From contig JAPXFY010000026.1 in the NCBI GenBank assembly GCA_030674185.1, positions 43,183,132 through 43,247,131 on the forward strand: a DNA stretch of 64,000 bases, in the 5' to 3' direction. How positions within the stretch are numbered: position 1 is the stretch's first letter; every line of letters begins with the position of its first letter. The translations under genes were made by a program, and so were the position numbers. Origin of the DNA: Monoplex corrugatus. Its lineage: Eukaryota > Mollusca > Gastropoda > Littorinimorpha > Ranellidae. Shown here in pieces: positions 1-40,908 of the stretch. The notes beneath the pieces were generated by a model, which was given only the letters and a program-made list of their open reading frames with translations, was not told the DNA's origin and ran no database searches.

Positions 1-38
1 TGTGTGTGTGTTGTGTGTGTGTGTGTGTATACATGTTC

Positions 39-72
<34 letters not shown>

Positions 73-126
73 GTGTGCTGTCATCTGACTTTTCTAAAAT
101 ACCCTTGTACATGTCTGTGTCTGCAG

Positions 127-29069
<28,943 letters not shown>

Positions 29070-30981
29070 TAATCTTTTTTTCTTTGGGGGGTGTTGTGGG
29101 GTCAGGTCAGACTTAACACGTCTGCTTGCTATGGGTCACCTCGATGCAAGAGGCATCCCTTAGCCATCAGATGTGACTTGACTTGTTTCTTTTGTGTGTT
29201 TGGTGGTGTGTGTGGTTGGGTCAGAGGTGAGATTTCATGATGTTGTTTTGGAGCGTGTGTTTGGGTCAGAGGTGAGATGTCATGTTGTTTTGGAGCGTGT
29301 GTTTGGGTCAGAGGTGAGATGTCATGTTGTTTTGGAGCATGTGTTTGGGTCAGAGGTGAGATGTCATGTTGTTTGGGAGCTTGTGTTTGAGTCAGAGGTG
29401 AGATTTCATGATGTGTTTGGGAGCGTGTGGTTGGGTCAGAGGTGAGATTTCATGATGTGTTTGGGAGCGTGTGGTTGGGTCAGAAGTGAGATTTCATGAT
29501 GTTGTTTGGGAGCGTGTGTTTGGGTCAGAGGTGAGATTTCATGTGTTTGGGAGCATGTGTTTGGGTCAGAGGTGAGATTTCATGTGTTTGGGAGCGTGTA
29601 TTTGGGTCAGAAGTGAGATTTCTTGATGATGTTTGGGTGCGTGTATTTGGGTCAGAGGTGAGATTTCCCAGTATGTTTGTAGGTGGGGGGGGGGGGGGGA
29701 GGAGGGATGTGGTTGGTTGAGAGTTGATGCAGCTGCCTGGTAAGGGTTGTCCCACGATCAGTGGAGATAATGCAACGTTTGTTTTTCCTGTGCAATCCCT
29801 TGATAATCCTTTGATACCTGTGTGTGTTACCAGCTGTGGTGTAGAGGTTGCTGCTTCCTTTTGTTGGAATGCCTAGTTTTGCCAAATGGATGGAGTTTTT
29901 TGCTCAAGACAATTTTGTTGATGGTTTGATTCGGTGGAGTCCTTTGTGGGGTGACTCTGATGTTAATTGTTTGTCCCGATTGCTACTACTGCTGTACACG
30001 ATGGACACTGACCCTTTTTACTCCCTCACCGCAAGAAGCTTGTAGAGAAAGTAAGGGAGCGAAAGAGTTGAGTTCATGCGATGTTGGGATGATTATGATG
30101 GTCTTTGGTGATTGACGTGTGTTCTGAGTGGTGATTGTGCTGCTGATCTTTCGAGTTGATGTGGATAGTGTGAATGAAGACCTGAGTCAGTGAAAAGTTT
30201 GTTAGGTCATGTCAGGTGTTTGGGAGAAAGGTCAGGAGGAGAATGTGTGTTGGTTTTACTTGTGTTTGTTTTAATATCAGTGTGTGGATATGTGTGTGAA
30301 ACTTTTATTGTATGTAAAGATACAATATGGCTGGCTGATTGATTTATTTTATAGCGTGTAAATGTTGAATTGTTTCATGCTCGTTCTTTATGTGTATGTA
30401 TATATGTGCATGTATGCTTTCATTTTATTGTGCTTTTAATGCTGTTTTGGTCTCTTGATTCAGTGTAAGTGTTTGAGACAGTGCTTTTGACCATTGCTGT
30501 TTGTATTAAACATCGTCAGTTTCAAAAATCCATGAAAGTTGAAGTTCAGCATGTACCACAGTTTTGTGTAATACAGATCAGATTCATGAAGACTTCTTGA
30601 ACTCCATAGATAGGCAGCTGTGTACTGCAGAACATGCCTTTAGCCAACTTGGATTTATGGGGCCAGAACTGTGCTTGACTCCTACCATGACATGCTGTCA
30701 GGTCTGGTGAAAACATTTTCAAAAGGATGCGCAGTTCGACTATCAGAGCATTTTAATCATTTCATCATCAAAACAGTACATACAAAGGTGTCATGTTAAC
30801 GCTCTCAGATTGGTTTACATTATTCCATCGGTAAAGTTCATACTTGTCAGCAGGTGTTATTTTATTTTATGTTTTTTTCTTTTTTTTTTTTTTTTTCTTT
30901 TTCTCACAGAGGACAAAATATTCTGGGCCTGTTCTAGGTTTGAAATGCGTTAAGATTTCACTGTTTTCATGTAAAAATAAA
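29070..30981 (+). other. Probable 3'UTR of the USP20/33 gene
   Basis: There is no coding signal after the TAA. The stretch is T/G-rich with a tandem repeat (about 29214-29670). Candidate poly(A) signals are ATTAAA at 30505-30510 and AATAAA at 30976-30981. I cannot tell which, if either, is used. A degenerate TTAA-hairpin fragment lies at about 30010-30071. Confidence 0.45.
29214..29670 (+). repeat. Tandem repeat, about 41-45-bp unit, about 10 copies
   Basis: Each unit contains ttgggtcagaggtgagat, then ttcatgatg or a shortened form, then gagcgtgtg. Units differ by small deletions. It lies in the presumed 3'UTR, just after the stop codon. Confidence 0.9.
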
Positions 30982-31300
30982 GTGGATATTCGAAACACTT
31001 TTATTGGAATGTGGCAAGAAAAAAAACATTCATATTGTTGGAAAAGCTTCTGAAACAGCTCCAATTAACATGGCCCAAGTGTCATGTGGAAATCATCAGT
31101 TGGATGAGGGAAGCATCCATAGTACTCTCACAGTTATATACAGTGTCATCGTTTCAACCTGTTGGTGTCATGGTTCTCTTTTTACAGATTGACTTTTTGG
31201 ATACAGGAGTTTTTACATACTAAGTTGTATACAGCTGCAAGTCACATTTGTCATGAGGGAAAATGGATTGATCCTTAGGTTCTTTCAGTGATTTACATTC
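30072..31300 (+). other. 3' flank of the USP gene
   Basis: T/G-rich, apparently single-copy sequence with poly-T runs near 30870-30900. No element recognised. Confidence 0.5.
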
Positions 31301-31309
31301 AGTATCTTC

Positions 31310-31612
31310 ATGAGTCTTCTTGATGGAGGCAGACACAAGAAGATCATTGGAAAAAAAGATAGGGGAAAAAAACAAGAATCATTTACAGGCCATTTTATGA
31401 AGAAAGGGGAATTGGAGCACCTGGTCACAACAGGAAAGCTGGATGGAAAGAGAGCACCAGGTAGACCCAGGGAGAAAATGTTGGACGGACTTGCAGGGTG
31501 GCTGAGGACAGAGAGGGTGGAATACGTACTCACAGTGACAAGGAATAGATTCGTATGGAGGGCCATGATTGCCAACGCCATGCGGCAGGGCACATGATGA
31601 TATGATGATGTA
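31310..31612 (+). mobile_element. LINE reverse-transcriptase 3' fragment
   Basis: Reads ESFTGHFMKKGELEHLVTTG, KLDGKRAPGRPREKMLDGLA, GWLRTERVEYV and WRAMIANAMRQGT, then a short ATG tail. Same family as 21755-22290, truncated at the 5' side. Confidence 0.85.
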
Positions 31613-32186
31613 CTTGATCTTGTAACTTTTTTTTTTTAATATAATGCCAAAGAAATGGTCTATGTTCTAGAACAAGCTTCAGGTTTAGTAGACTTCTTTA
31701 ATACAGTGCTTATCTTCAGACAGCATCGTACATTACTTGTAGTGTTGTAGTATGTTACTTTACTAGTGCAGTTGGAGAAGCTGGTGGACTCTGTCTTGAC
31801 TGATAAAGCAGAAAATTGCTGGATAGGGTGAGAATGTCAGAGGGTTAATGTTATAATGTCAGAGGGTTAATGTTATAGCTTTGAAACAGTCATCCTATTT
31901 TTGGGGGTTCTTTTTCCACTCTTGTTTGTTTTGGTAAGCCCTCTTGATTTGAAAACTATATTATGCTGATTATTAGAAATGAAAATGAGGTTAAGATAAT
32001 AGTGTAGAGGAAAAATTTAAAAAAGATTGATTTAGCTGGATGTAATGTATACAAGTTTTTTTTTTACTTTGGGAGATCAGAAATATTGATTTAGAAAAAA
32101 TATCCATTGCAGGTATTGTTTCTAACTAGGCTATCAAAAAAACCAAAAAAACAAAACAAACAAACACACACACACACCCCACACAC

Positions 32187-32267
<81 letters not shown>

Positions 32268-33050
32268 ATGGTAGAAAGAATATGAAAACATGCTTAATGT
32301 AAAAGAATGTGGCACCAGTCCTGAATGATTGTGGCTGGAGCACAGCTTCAGAATCAGAGAATGATAAAAAAATAAAAAAATCTTTTTGATATTCCAGGAT
32401 ATTTTATCTGAAACAGACCATTTTGATATTCCAAGACACGTCATTTGATACATTAGTCATATTCCAAGATGTTGCAAGAACTGACATAATGATGTTAAAT
32501 GGTCACTTTTTAAAACTTCCAATATTACAGGAAACTTACATTACAGATCGGCTTTTATATTTGTTTTATTGACCAGAAATGAATTCAGTTTGGTTTGGCC
32601 TTGTATAAAGTACAGCTGCAAGAGACAAACAAGAGCTTGTTTGATTTGTTTTTATTCATTTTATTTCTGTTAATGACCGTAACGGTTCTCTATCCTATTT
32701 ATCAGAATGGAAAGTTCTTCACTTTGTCCTGTACATGTAAGATGTTATTTGCTTCACTTGACTTTGATACTGATTTGAGGGATTGAAAGAATTCTCCATG
32801 AAATGGCGTTTCAGACATCTTCATGCATAATAATTTCATTGAATAGACAGCGCATGCTTGTTGGGTATTGATTTATGCATAGTTCCATAAATTTGCACAC
32901 AGTTGACCAATATGCTTCTTTGTTCAAAATGGAGTTACTGAAGTCTTGTGACAGTTTTTTTGTGTGTAAAAATAAACTTTAATGTTTTTTTTTAAAACAC
33001 TTGTTTTGAGATTCTTAGCCTTTGTCATGAATACTGTATTCAGTTGTTTC
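31613..33050 (+). other. Intergenic, includes a (CA)n array
   Basis: 31768-31876 holds a degenerate TTAA-hairpin fragment with a 25-bp duplication (aatgtcagagggttaatgtt). 32163-32265 is (CA)n. The rest is AT-rich with no gene. Confidence 0.5.
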
Positions 33051-33100
33051 TTCTTGCTCGATTGACCAAAGGCCTCCCTATCTTTATTGAAGCAAGCATA

Positions 33101-33186
33101 CACACACACACGCATGTACGCACGCACGCACGCACGCACACGCACATACACACACACACGCACACACACACGCACGCACACACACA
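33101..33186. repeat. (CA)n / (CGCA)n microsatellite
   Basis: About 85 bp of CA with CGCA interruptions. Confidence 0.9.
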
Positions 33187-33465
33187 AATAATCTTACTAA
33201 AGCCCCGAAAGGAATATGCAGTGAATGCTGATTCTTACTGTTTTTGGGGAGGATTTCACCCAGATCGTGTACACCACTTGCCCTCTCATTCATCCAGTAT
33301 AAGGACATTTTTTCCTCCAGATAGCAAATCGACAAGACATCGAAACACACAGCAAATACTTTGTTAAATAATCTACTAAATGTATTTGTTGAAAAGGCTA
33401 TGTATTCAGGAAAAGCAAGTCATTCAATTTCAGTGAAGTCTGGAGAGTGGATGGTCCTATCACTT

Positions 33466-33704
33466 TTAACCTTTACACTCCCTCAATCTGTTTATTAACC
33501 CTTACACTCCCTCAACCTCTTCACCAACTTAGTGCAGGAAGCTGGTGGATAGGATTAGGGAGTGAAAAGGTGATGCTTGTAGATAGGCTTCACACTTAAA
33601 AACCGTTTACTCAGGAACAGTAGCATTAGGTCCCACTGAACTTGTCTTACGGATAATTGTTGCTACTGTACATGTATACACAAAGTGAAGGAGTGAGAGG
33701 GTTT
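33466..33704. mobile_element. TTAA hairpin element, degenerate and partly duplicated
   Basis: Two left ends occur in succession (ttaacctttacactccctca and ttaacccttacactccctca), then gcaggaagctggtggatagg. A further right-end-like gtgagagggtttt lies near 33690-33703. Confidence 0.6.
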
Positions 33705-34289
33705 TGCTTTTAGCTCATTTAGTATTGCATGCAAACATTTCACTGTCCGTGCTACACTTTTTTTTTTATTGACTTGCAAGTCTTTTAAAAGATTATAAAA
33801 TAGATAAGTACATTATACGTGTGCAGTCCTATGATTTTCTAAAAGTAAGGTCTACCAAGGTGTCAGTATTTTATAGATCTTGTTTTTTTTACCTCTTCCT
33901 TTTCTAGTTTTAGATGTTGCCAGCGAACAGGATTATGAGCGGGATCCACTATATAATTGCTGGTAGGTTTGCATGGAGCATGTATACCAGTATCAGAATG
34001 TAATATATCTCTCTGGAGCGCACTACAAATTCGTCATCTCCATTTTGTAAGTCTGTGCGTTTGCATTTTCTGAATCTCATAATCAACCAGATTGGTTTTT
34101 CTATGCAAAAAGCAATTATAAAAGGGAAAAAAAGTCCTTGCTGAATTTGTCTTCATTGTCAAACACACACATTTCTATGCATCGTTCAAGCAAATTTGAG
34201 CTCTTCTGCACAGCATTTGAAGCCAGTTAGTATGAATTGAAAGTATTTCAGCTAGTATCCAAAGCAGTAATTGCTGACACAGACATCAG

Positions 34290-34600
34290 TTTTGAACCAG
34301 AATCAGAGTTTGGAGTTGAAGATGGATTCTTTGCACTTGGACAATTCCATATGTGCTTCACCCAGTTATCTGGCAGATTCATTTGTGTCTGTGCAAAAAG
34401 AAGAAAAAAAAGAAAAAAAGAAAAAAAAAAATGCACTGGCAAGGGATTGGAGAGGGGGGAATGGGACACATGAAACACTGACTCCACCAGATTGATTGAA
34501 GCATTAAGAGGGACAGTGAACAAGCTGATTTTTACGTTGGAGGGAAAGATTAACTTAAGACTTGACATCTTGAGCGTCTGGCTGTATTAGATGAGCCGGA
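34290..34600 (-). mobile_element. SINE relative, diverged
   Basis: Shares gacaattccatatgtgcttc, atgcactggcaagg, gacacatgaaacactgactc and agcattaagagggacagtg with 50210-50475 and, in its latter half, with 25655-25885. It is interrupted by an A/G-rich run. Confidence 0.6.
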
Positions 34601-34740
34601 CAGCCCATTTAGAGTGTCAAAATAACACAGTTCACTTTATGAGAAATTGAAGAAAACAAGGGAGAAAAACTCGCACATGATGACTGAAACAGATTCGACT
34701 GCATCTTCTGTTCAGTGGAAGAAGTGTTGGTGAAATGGTG

Positions 34741-34936
34741 TTAATCCTTTGACTACCTCACCCTATCCGGTAGCATCCTGCATTGTCAACAATGATAGTA
34801 AAGCAAAAACTTAATCCTTTGACTCGCTCACCCTATCCACCAACTTTCTGCAGGAAGCTGGTGGACAGGGAGAGAAGAGAGTCAAACAGTTAGGTTTTCG
34901 CATTTCGTGGATAGGGTGCAGGAGTCAAAGGGTTAA
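34741..34936 (-). mobile_element. TTAA double-hairpin element
   Basis: TTAA on both sides. Long arm agcatcctgcattgtcaaca, inner arms actcgctcaccctatccacc and ggaagctggtggacagg, short arm catttcgtggatagggtgca. Confidence 0.87.
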
Positions 34937-35255
34937 ACAAACAATCATTTTTTAAGCAACATGGTCAATAGATCCTGCTGGGCTGGGAAGGGTGCAGTAT
35001 AAGTCTTGCACATAGGTGTGGGAGTTAAAGGGTTAAAAAAAATTATTTTTTAAACAACACAGTCAAAAGGTCCTGCTAAGCTGGGAAGGCTGCGGTGTAA
35101 GTCTCGCGCATAGGTGTGGGAGTCAAAGGGTTAAGCTTTCGCATTTTGTGGATAGGGTGTGGGAGTCAAAAAGTTCAAACAATCATTTTTTAAGCAACAC
35201 GGTCAAAAGACCCTGTTAGACTGGGATGGTTGTGGTATAAGCCTTGCACAGTAAG
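34937..35255 (+). repeat. Tandem array of ~105-bp units that include a TTAA-element right end
   Basis: Three units each contain attttttaagcaacacggtc, aaaagatcctgct, tgggaaggctgcggt and taagtctcgcgcataggtg, with gtgggagtcaaagggttaa after the first two. The array follows directly on the element at 34741-34936, as if its right end plus flank had been amplified. Confidence 0.8.
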
Positions 35256-36062
35256 TACCAGGATGACAAAAGCTGATGTATTTTATCAGTGACGTGTGAT
35301 GTACAGTCAGACAGATAATTACCTACCTGGCAGAAAGTTAAACACTATGAGTGGTTACAGAAACTCTGATATACTTTTTCCTCCTTTGTTTTTTCCCCGA
35401 AATAACATGGAAGTTGTACGTAGCATATTGAAATACCTATACTTGTGTTTCTTAACATTGTTGCAGATGTACATCTCCCTCTCTTCTCTTCTCTCGTCTG
35501 TAATAAAAATGTGACTTGTTGCATAAACTGTACAGACGGTGGACATGTTTGAAAGCCTTTTTTTTTTTTTTTTTCCTAAATCGTGTGGGGACATTCTGCT
35601 TCTGTGATCGAGTTTTTCATGTATATGTACCCGTCATGCCCGAGGCCACTAAGTTTGACAATACGTGCTGTTATTCTTGTGATACCTGTGTACAGCTTTT
35701 CTCATACATATTTTCAATGCATGTGTTATTACTGTGTTGTTACATGTAGTTTGTTTTCAACACACTCTTTATCATTCATGGGCCTTTTTTTTTTTTTTTT
35801 AATAATGTGAATGTGACATGCTTGTGTATTTTGTTTCAAACTGATTGCTCTGTCGTCTGCCAGGCCATTCATCTTGTTTCTTTCCAGGGCCTTTGCCATT
35901 GTTACCAAGATCACCTTGCAACCAACTGAGCAGTGGGTTGTTTAACCTCCAGTGACCAACTGACAAACATTTACCTGCTTATTATCCCTCCCCCCTCCCC
36001 TGACCAGCCTTAAGATGGACACTGCACTCATAATGCTGGCCCCAACAGACGTTTAGGTCACA
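35256..36062 (+). other. Intergenic, no feature
   Basis: AT-rich with poly-T runs near 35560 and 35790. I see no gene or element. Confidence 0.5.
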
Positions 36063-36131
36063 TTAACCTTAAATTCCCTCAGCCTGTCAGGAAGCTGATG
36101 GATATGCTGGGGGAGTCAGGGGAAGGGTTAA
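36063..36131. mobile_element. Solo inner hairpin of the TTAA family
   Basis: TTAA at both ends, arms aaattccctcagcctgtc and its diverged inverse, with aggaagctgatgg at the centre. No outer arms are present. It shows that the inner unit exists alone. Confidence 0.65.
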
Positions 36132-36357
36132 CTTCTCGATCTTCCAAATTCAGATGTGTGTAAACCTTTTGAAAACTCCTTGAACATGCCTTTTCCTTGG
36201 TCTGCCTCCACCCCTCTGTCCTCCAGTTCCTTTGATTTTATCTGATGTCGTTTGTTCATGTTGATGTATTTTGTTTCAGTTTATTTTAGGTATTTGTTGA
36301 CCGGTGTTTGTATCAACCTTACTAATGGTGCAATCATATAGGAATACTATATTAGTA

Positions 36358-36360
<3 letters not shown>

Positions 36361-36424
<64 letters not shown>

Positions 36425-36466
36425 CACATACATATATATATGTGTGTGTGTACATATATATATATA
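36361..36466. repeat. (AT)n microsatellite
   Basis: About 30 AT units followed by a mixed AT/TG tail. Confidence 0.95.
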
Positions 36467-36682
36467 AAACTTTATGTACTGCCATATTTAAGGTCAGACA
36501 TTTGTTGAGTTAGTCTGACGTTATTTGAACTAGTCAGGTGGCCACTTGTACTTTCATTGTGTTCGTACCAGTGCAGATTGACTGAGGAGCTCAGTGTGTT
36601 GGCAGAAAACAAAATAGTAAAAAAACATGGAGATGCATGAAGCCTGACAAGCCAGCAGCCTTTTCCCAACCCTAGAAACCAT

Positions 36683-37296
36683 GCCCTCTCAGGATGCCTT
36701 GGGCCCTTTCAGTATAAATAGTATCCCCGTCTTCTGGAATAATTTTCTGTGCTAGAAATTTCTTCTTTCCTTTCACTTTTTTTTTTGTGTTTTTTTTTTT
36801 TGCTGTGCTCCTTTGCTTTCTGTCTTCTTTTCCTATCGTTTTTCTGTCTTGCTGGTCCATTCATCTGGATGTGTTTTATGAAAGCCAAACTTTCTATTAG
36901 GATTGATAATTGGATGTTTGTATTAACTATCTTTTTGGCTCCAAGGAAATGTGGTGTGCAGAAGCAGTTTTAGGTGATTTTAGTTTTTTTCTTTGGTTTA
37001 TGTTGTAAAGTCATTAGTTATGTTGCATATTTGTATTCAGTTGTTTTGTTTGTTTGTTTTTGTTTAAATCTTCCTGGTGATAAATTTGGTGGAATAGTCA
37101 GTGGCAGGAGCAATTCCTTAGATTATGTGTGTAAATGCATTGCTATGTGTACTTAATACTCATTTGCAGGTTGTTCTTTTTTCAGGGTCAGTTGAGTGGT
37201 GTGAAGTGTTGTGTATGTTTTCAGATAGTTATAGCCCAGATATTGCTTTGGGCAGATAGTCGAGCTTTATACAACAACAACAACAACAACAAAAAA
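36683..37296 (+). mobile_element. ~540-bp retroposon, copy 5
   Basis: Begins ctctcaggatgccttgggcc, contains ttcagtataaatagtatccc and gctttatacaacaacaacaa at the end. Possible worn target duplication AGAAACC at about 36675 and 37308. Confidence 0.82.
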
Positions 37297-37623
37297 GTAA
37301 AAAAACAGAAACCCAGAAGCTCTTGTTTTGCAGGAGTGGTAATGATAAATGTTTTCATTGTTGATTTTGGTCATTGTGTTCCTTGTCTCAATTTGCTTTA
37401 GTTTTGAGTGATGAGTGGTAATTATCTCCTTCAGATGAACAGCGTACACACAGCACTGTGACCAATCTTTAGTTTGCCGTAGATGCACATCAGTCACTCA
37501 TTTGAAAGAATGTAAAAATATGTCTTGTGGGAATCAAAGGGAGAGCGTATGAACGTTTCATCCAGAGTTGTCACTGATGTTCAAGTCTTGTGTATTTTTG
37601 TCCTGCAGCTTTTCGGGTTGAAA

Positions 37624-37693
<70 letters not shown>

Positions 37694-38490
37694 TGTGTTT
37701 TGAGTTTGTTTATGTATTTTCACCTTGTTTCAAGTTTCAGTTTTATTTTTCAATCTTCAGCATTGTAGTGCAGTCACAAATTTGTTTTGCCAAAGTATGT
37801 GTGTGGAAACAAAGATTTTTATGCGGGTTTGGTTTCTAGCTATCCTAGAACATTTGGATCATATTCATGCTGTTGCACTTTCAACTTGTGTGTGTGATGT
37901 TTGACGCACCTTTAATAAATGTCAGCGAAGTCGGTGTACCGATAATTGTGTTCTGGCCACATAGTTTTGCACACACATCGCTTGGAAGTGTTAACCTTGC
38001 ACATTATGGGAAGATTAAATGGAGCAACTGTCATCAAAACTTTCTTTGACTGGTGAAATTTCGTAGTTCTGATGAGGTCAGTGTTGCGATAGATGTGTTC
38101 AGTCCACATAATGCTGCGTTTCACTTGGTAGTGTTAGCCATGGGAGGATGTGGAGGGAGCTTTCATTTAGCTGCTTTTAACTGATGTAGTTTAAAATTCT
38201 GTAGTGTTTGGGTGTGATGAAGTATTATTTTAGGATTAAAACACTTTTAGCTTACTTACATCATAGTTATCATGCTTAGCTGTAAGCAGAACCACTTCTT
38301 AGTTATGGCCACATGAACTTTGAATTTCATTTTCTCATGTGTATGGGATATTTAGAAAGAAAGAATTGATAGTTAGACTATATTTTGCCCCAACTTACAT
38401 TATTTGCAGTGATGAGTTTGAAAGATTGAAAAAAAACATTACCGAAAGAGAGAGATTTACATTACTTTAGAACATTTTTTTCCTTAGAAG
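37297..38490 (+). other. Intergenic with (TG)n
   Basis: 37626-37699 is (TG)n. At about 37935-38145 a roughly 130-bp unit is present twice in degenerate form (ctggccacatag / cagtccacataa). No gene seen. Confidence 0.5.
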
Positions 38491-38497
38491 CAATTGA

Positions 38498-40908
38498 CAG
38501 TAGCATCACGTTCACAATATAGAAACAGGAAACAGTTAGCATCACTTTCACAGCATAAAAAGAGGAAACAGTAGCATCACTTTCACAACATAGAAACAGG
38601 AAACAGTAGCATCACTTTCACAACATAGAAACAGGAAACAGTAGCATCACTTTCACAATATATAAACAGGAAACAGTAGCATCACTTTCACAATATAGAA
38701 ACAGGAAACAGTAGCATCACTTTCACAATATAGAAACAGGAAACAGTAGCATCACTTTCAAAATATAGAAACAGGAAACAGTAACATCACTTTCACAACA
38801 TAGAAACAGGAAACAGTAGCATCACTTTCACAACATGAAAGAGGAAACAGTAGCATCACTTTCACAACATTAGAAACAGGAAACAGTAGCATCACTTTCA
38901 CAATATAGAAACAGAAACAGTAGCATCACTTTCACAATATAGAATACAGGAAACAGTAACATCACTTTCACACATAGAAACAGGAAACAGTAGCATCACT
39001 TTCACAATATAGAAACAGGAAATCAGTAGCATCACTTTCACAATAGAAACAGGAAACAGTAGCATCACTTTCACAACATAGAAGCAGGAAACAGTAGCAT
39101 CACTTTCACAATATAGAAACAGGAAACAGTAGCATCACTTTCACAATATAGAAACAGGAAACAGTAGCATCACTTTCACAATATAGAAAAGGAAACAGTA
39201 GCATCACTTTCACAATAGAAACAGGAAACAGTAGCATCACTTTCACAATATAGAAACAGGAAACAGTATAATCACTTTCACAATATAGAAACAGGAAACA
39301 GTAACATCACTTTCACTATATAGAAACAAGAAACAGTAGCATCACTTTCACAATATAGAAACAGGAAACAGTAGCATCACTTTCACAATATAGAAACAGG
39401 AAACAGTAACATCACTTTCACATATAGAAACAGGAAACAGTAGCATCACTTTCACTGTATAGAAACAGGAAACAGTAGCATCACTTTCAAGCATAAAAAG
39501 AGGAACAGTAGCATCACTTTCACAGCATAGAAAGAGGAAACAGTAGCATCACTTTCACAACATAGAAACAGGAAACAGTAGCATCTCTTTCACAATATAT
39601 AAACAGGAAACAGTAGCATCACTTTCACAATATAGAAACAGGAAACAGTAGCATCACTTTCACAATATAGAAACAGGAAACAGTAACATCACTTTCACAA
39701 CATAGAAACAGGAAACAGTAGCATCACTTTCACAATATAGAAACAGGAAACAGTAGCATCACTTTCACAATATAGAAACAGGAAACAGTAGCATCACTTT
39801 CACAACATAGAAGCAGGAAACAGTAGCATCACTTTCACAATATAGAAAAGGAAACAGTAGCATCACTTTCACAATATAGAAACAGGAAACAGTAGCATCA
39901 CTTTCACAATATAGAAACAGGAAACAGTAGCATCACTTTCACAATATAGAAACAGGAAACAGTACATCACTTTCACAATATAGAAACAGGAAACAGTAGC
40001 ATCACTTTCACAATATAGAAACAGGAAACAGTAGCATCACTTTCACAATATAGAAACAGGAAACAGTAACATCACTTTCACAATATAGAAACAAGAAACA
40101 GTAGCATCACTTTCACAATATAGAAACAGGAACAGTAGCATCACTTTTACAATATAGAAACAGGAAACAGTAACATCACTTTCACTATATAGAAACAGGA
40201 AACAGTAACATCACTTTCACTATATAGAAACAAGAAACAGTAGCATCACTTTCACAATATAGAAACAGGAAACAGTAGCATCACTTTCACAACATAGAAA
40301 CAGTAGCATCACTTTCACAATATAGAAACAGGAAACAGTAGCATCACTTTCACAATATAGAAACAGGAAACAATAGCATCACTTTCACATATAGAAACAG
40401 GAAACAGTAGCATCACTTTCACAACATAGAAACAGGAAACAGTAGCATCACTTTCACAATATAGAAACAGGAAACATAGCATCACTTTCACAACATAGAA
40501 ACAGGAAACAGTAGCATCACTTTCACTATATGGAAACAGTAGCATCACTTTCACTGTATAGAAACAGGAAACAGTAGCATCACTTTCACAACATAGAAAC
40601 AGGAAACAGTAGCATCACTTTCACTATATAGAAACAGGAAACAGTAGCATCACTTTCACAATATAGAAACAGGAAACAGTAGCATCACTTTCACAATATA
40701 GAAACAGGAAACAGTAGCATCACTTTCACAATATAGAAACAGGAAACAGTAGCATCACTTTCACAATATATAAACAGGAAACAGTAGCATCACTTTCACA
40801 ATATATAAACAGGAAACAGTAACATCACTTTCACAACATAGAAAGAGGAAACAGTAGCATCACTTTCACAACATAGAAAGAGGAAACAGTAGCATCACTT
40901 TCACAGTA
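38498..40908 (+). repeat. 35-bp minisatellite, about 69 copies
   Basis: The consensus unit is agtagcatcactttcacaat followed by atagaaacaggaaac. Variants (acatag, atatataaac, gtaacatc, cataaaaagagg) recur in the same order about 936 bp apart (38553 onward and 39489 onward). This shows a higher-order duplication of about 27 units. Because 35 is not a multiple of 3, no extended coding sequence is possible. There is no spacer diversity, so it is not CRISPR-like. Confidence 0.97.

Noticed and set aside
36361..36420. Replication origin or matrix-attachment site at the (AT)n run
   Set aside because: It is a simple microsatellite. Nothing in the sequence supports a function.
38498..40908. CRISPR-like array
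   Set aside because: Units are contiguous 35-mers without distinct spacers, in animal DNA. It is a minisatellite.
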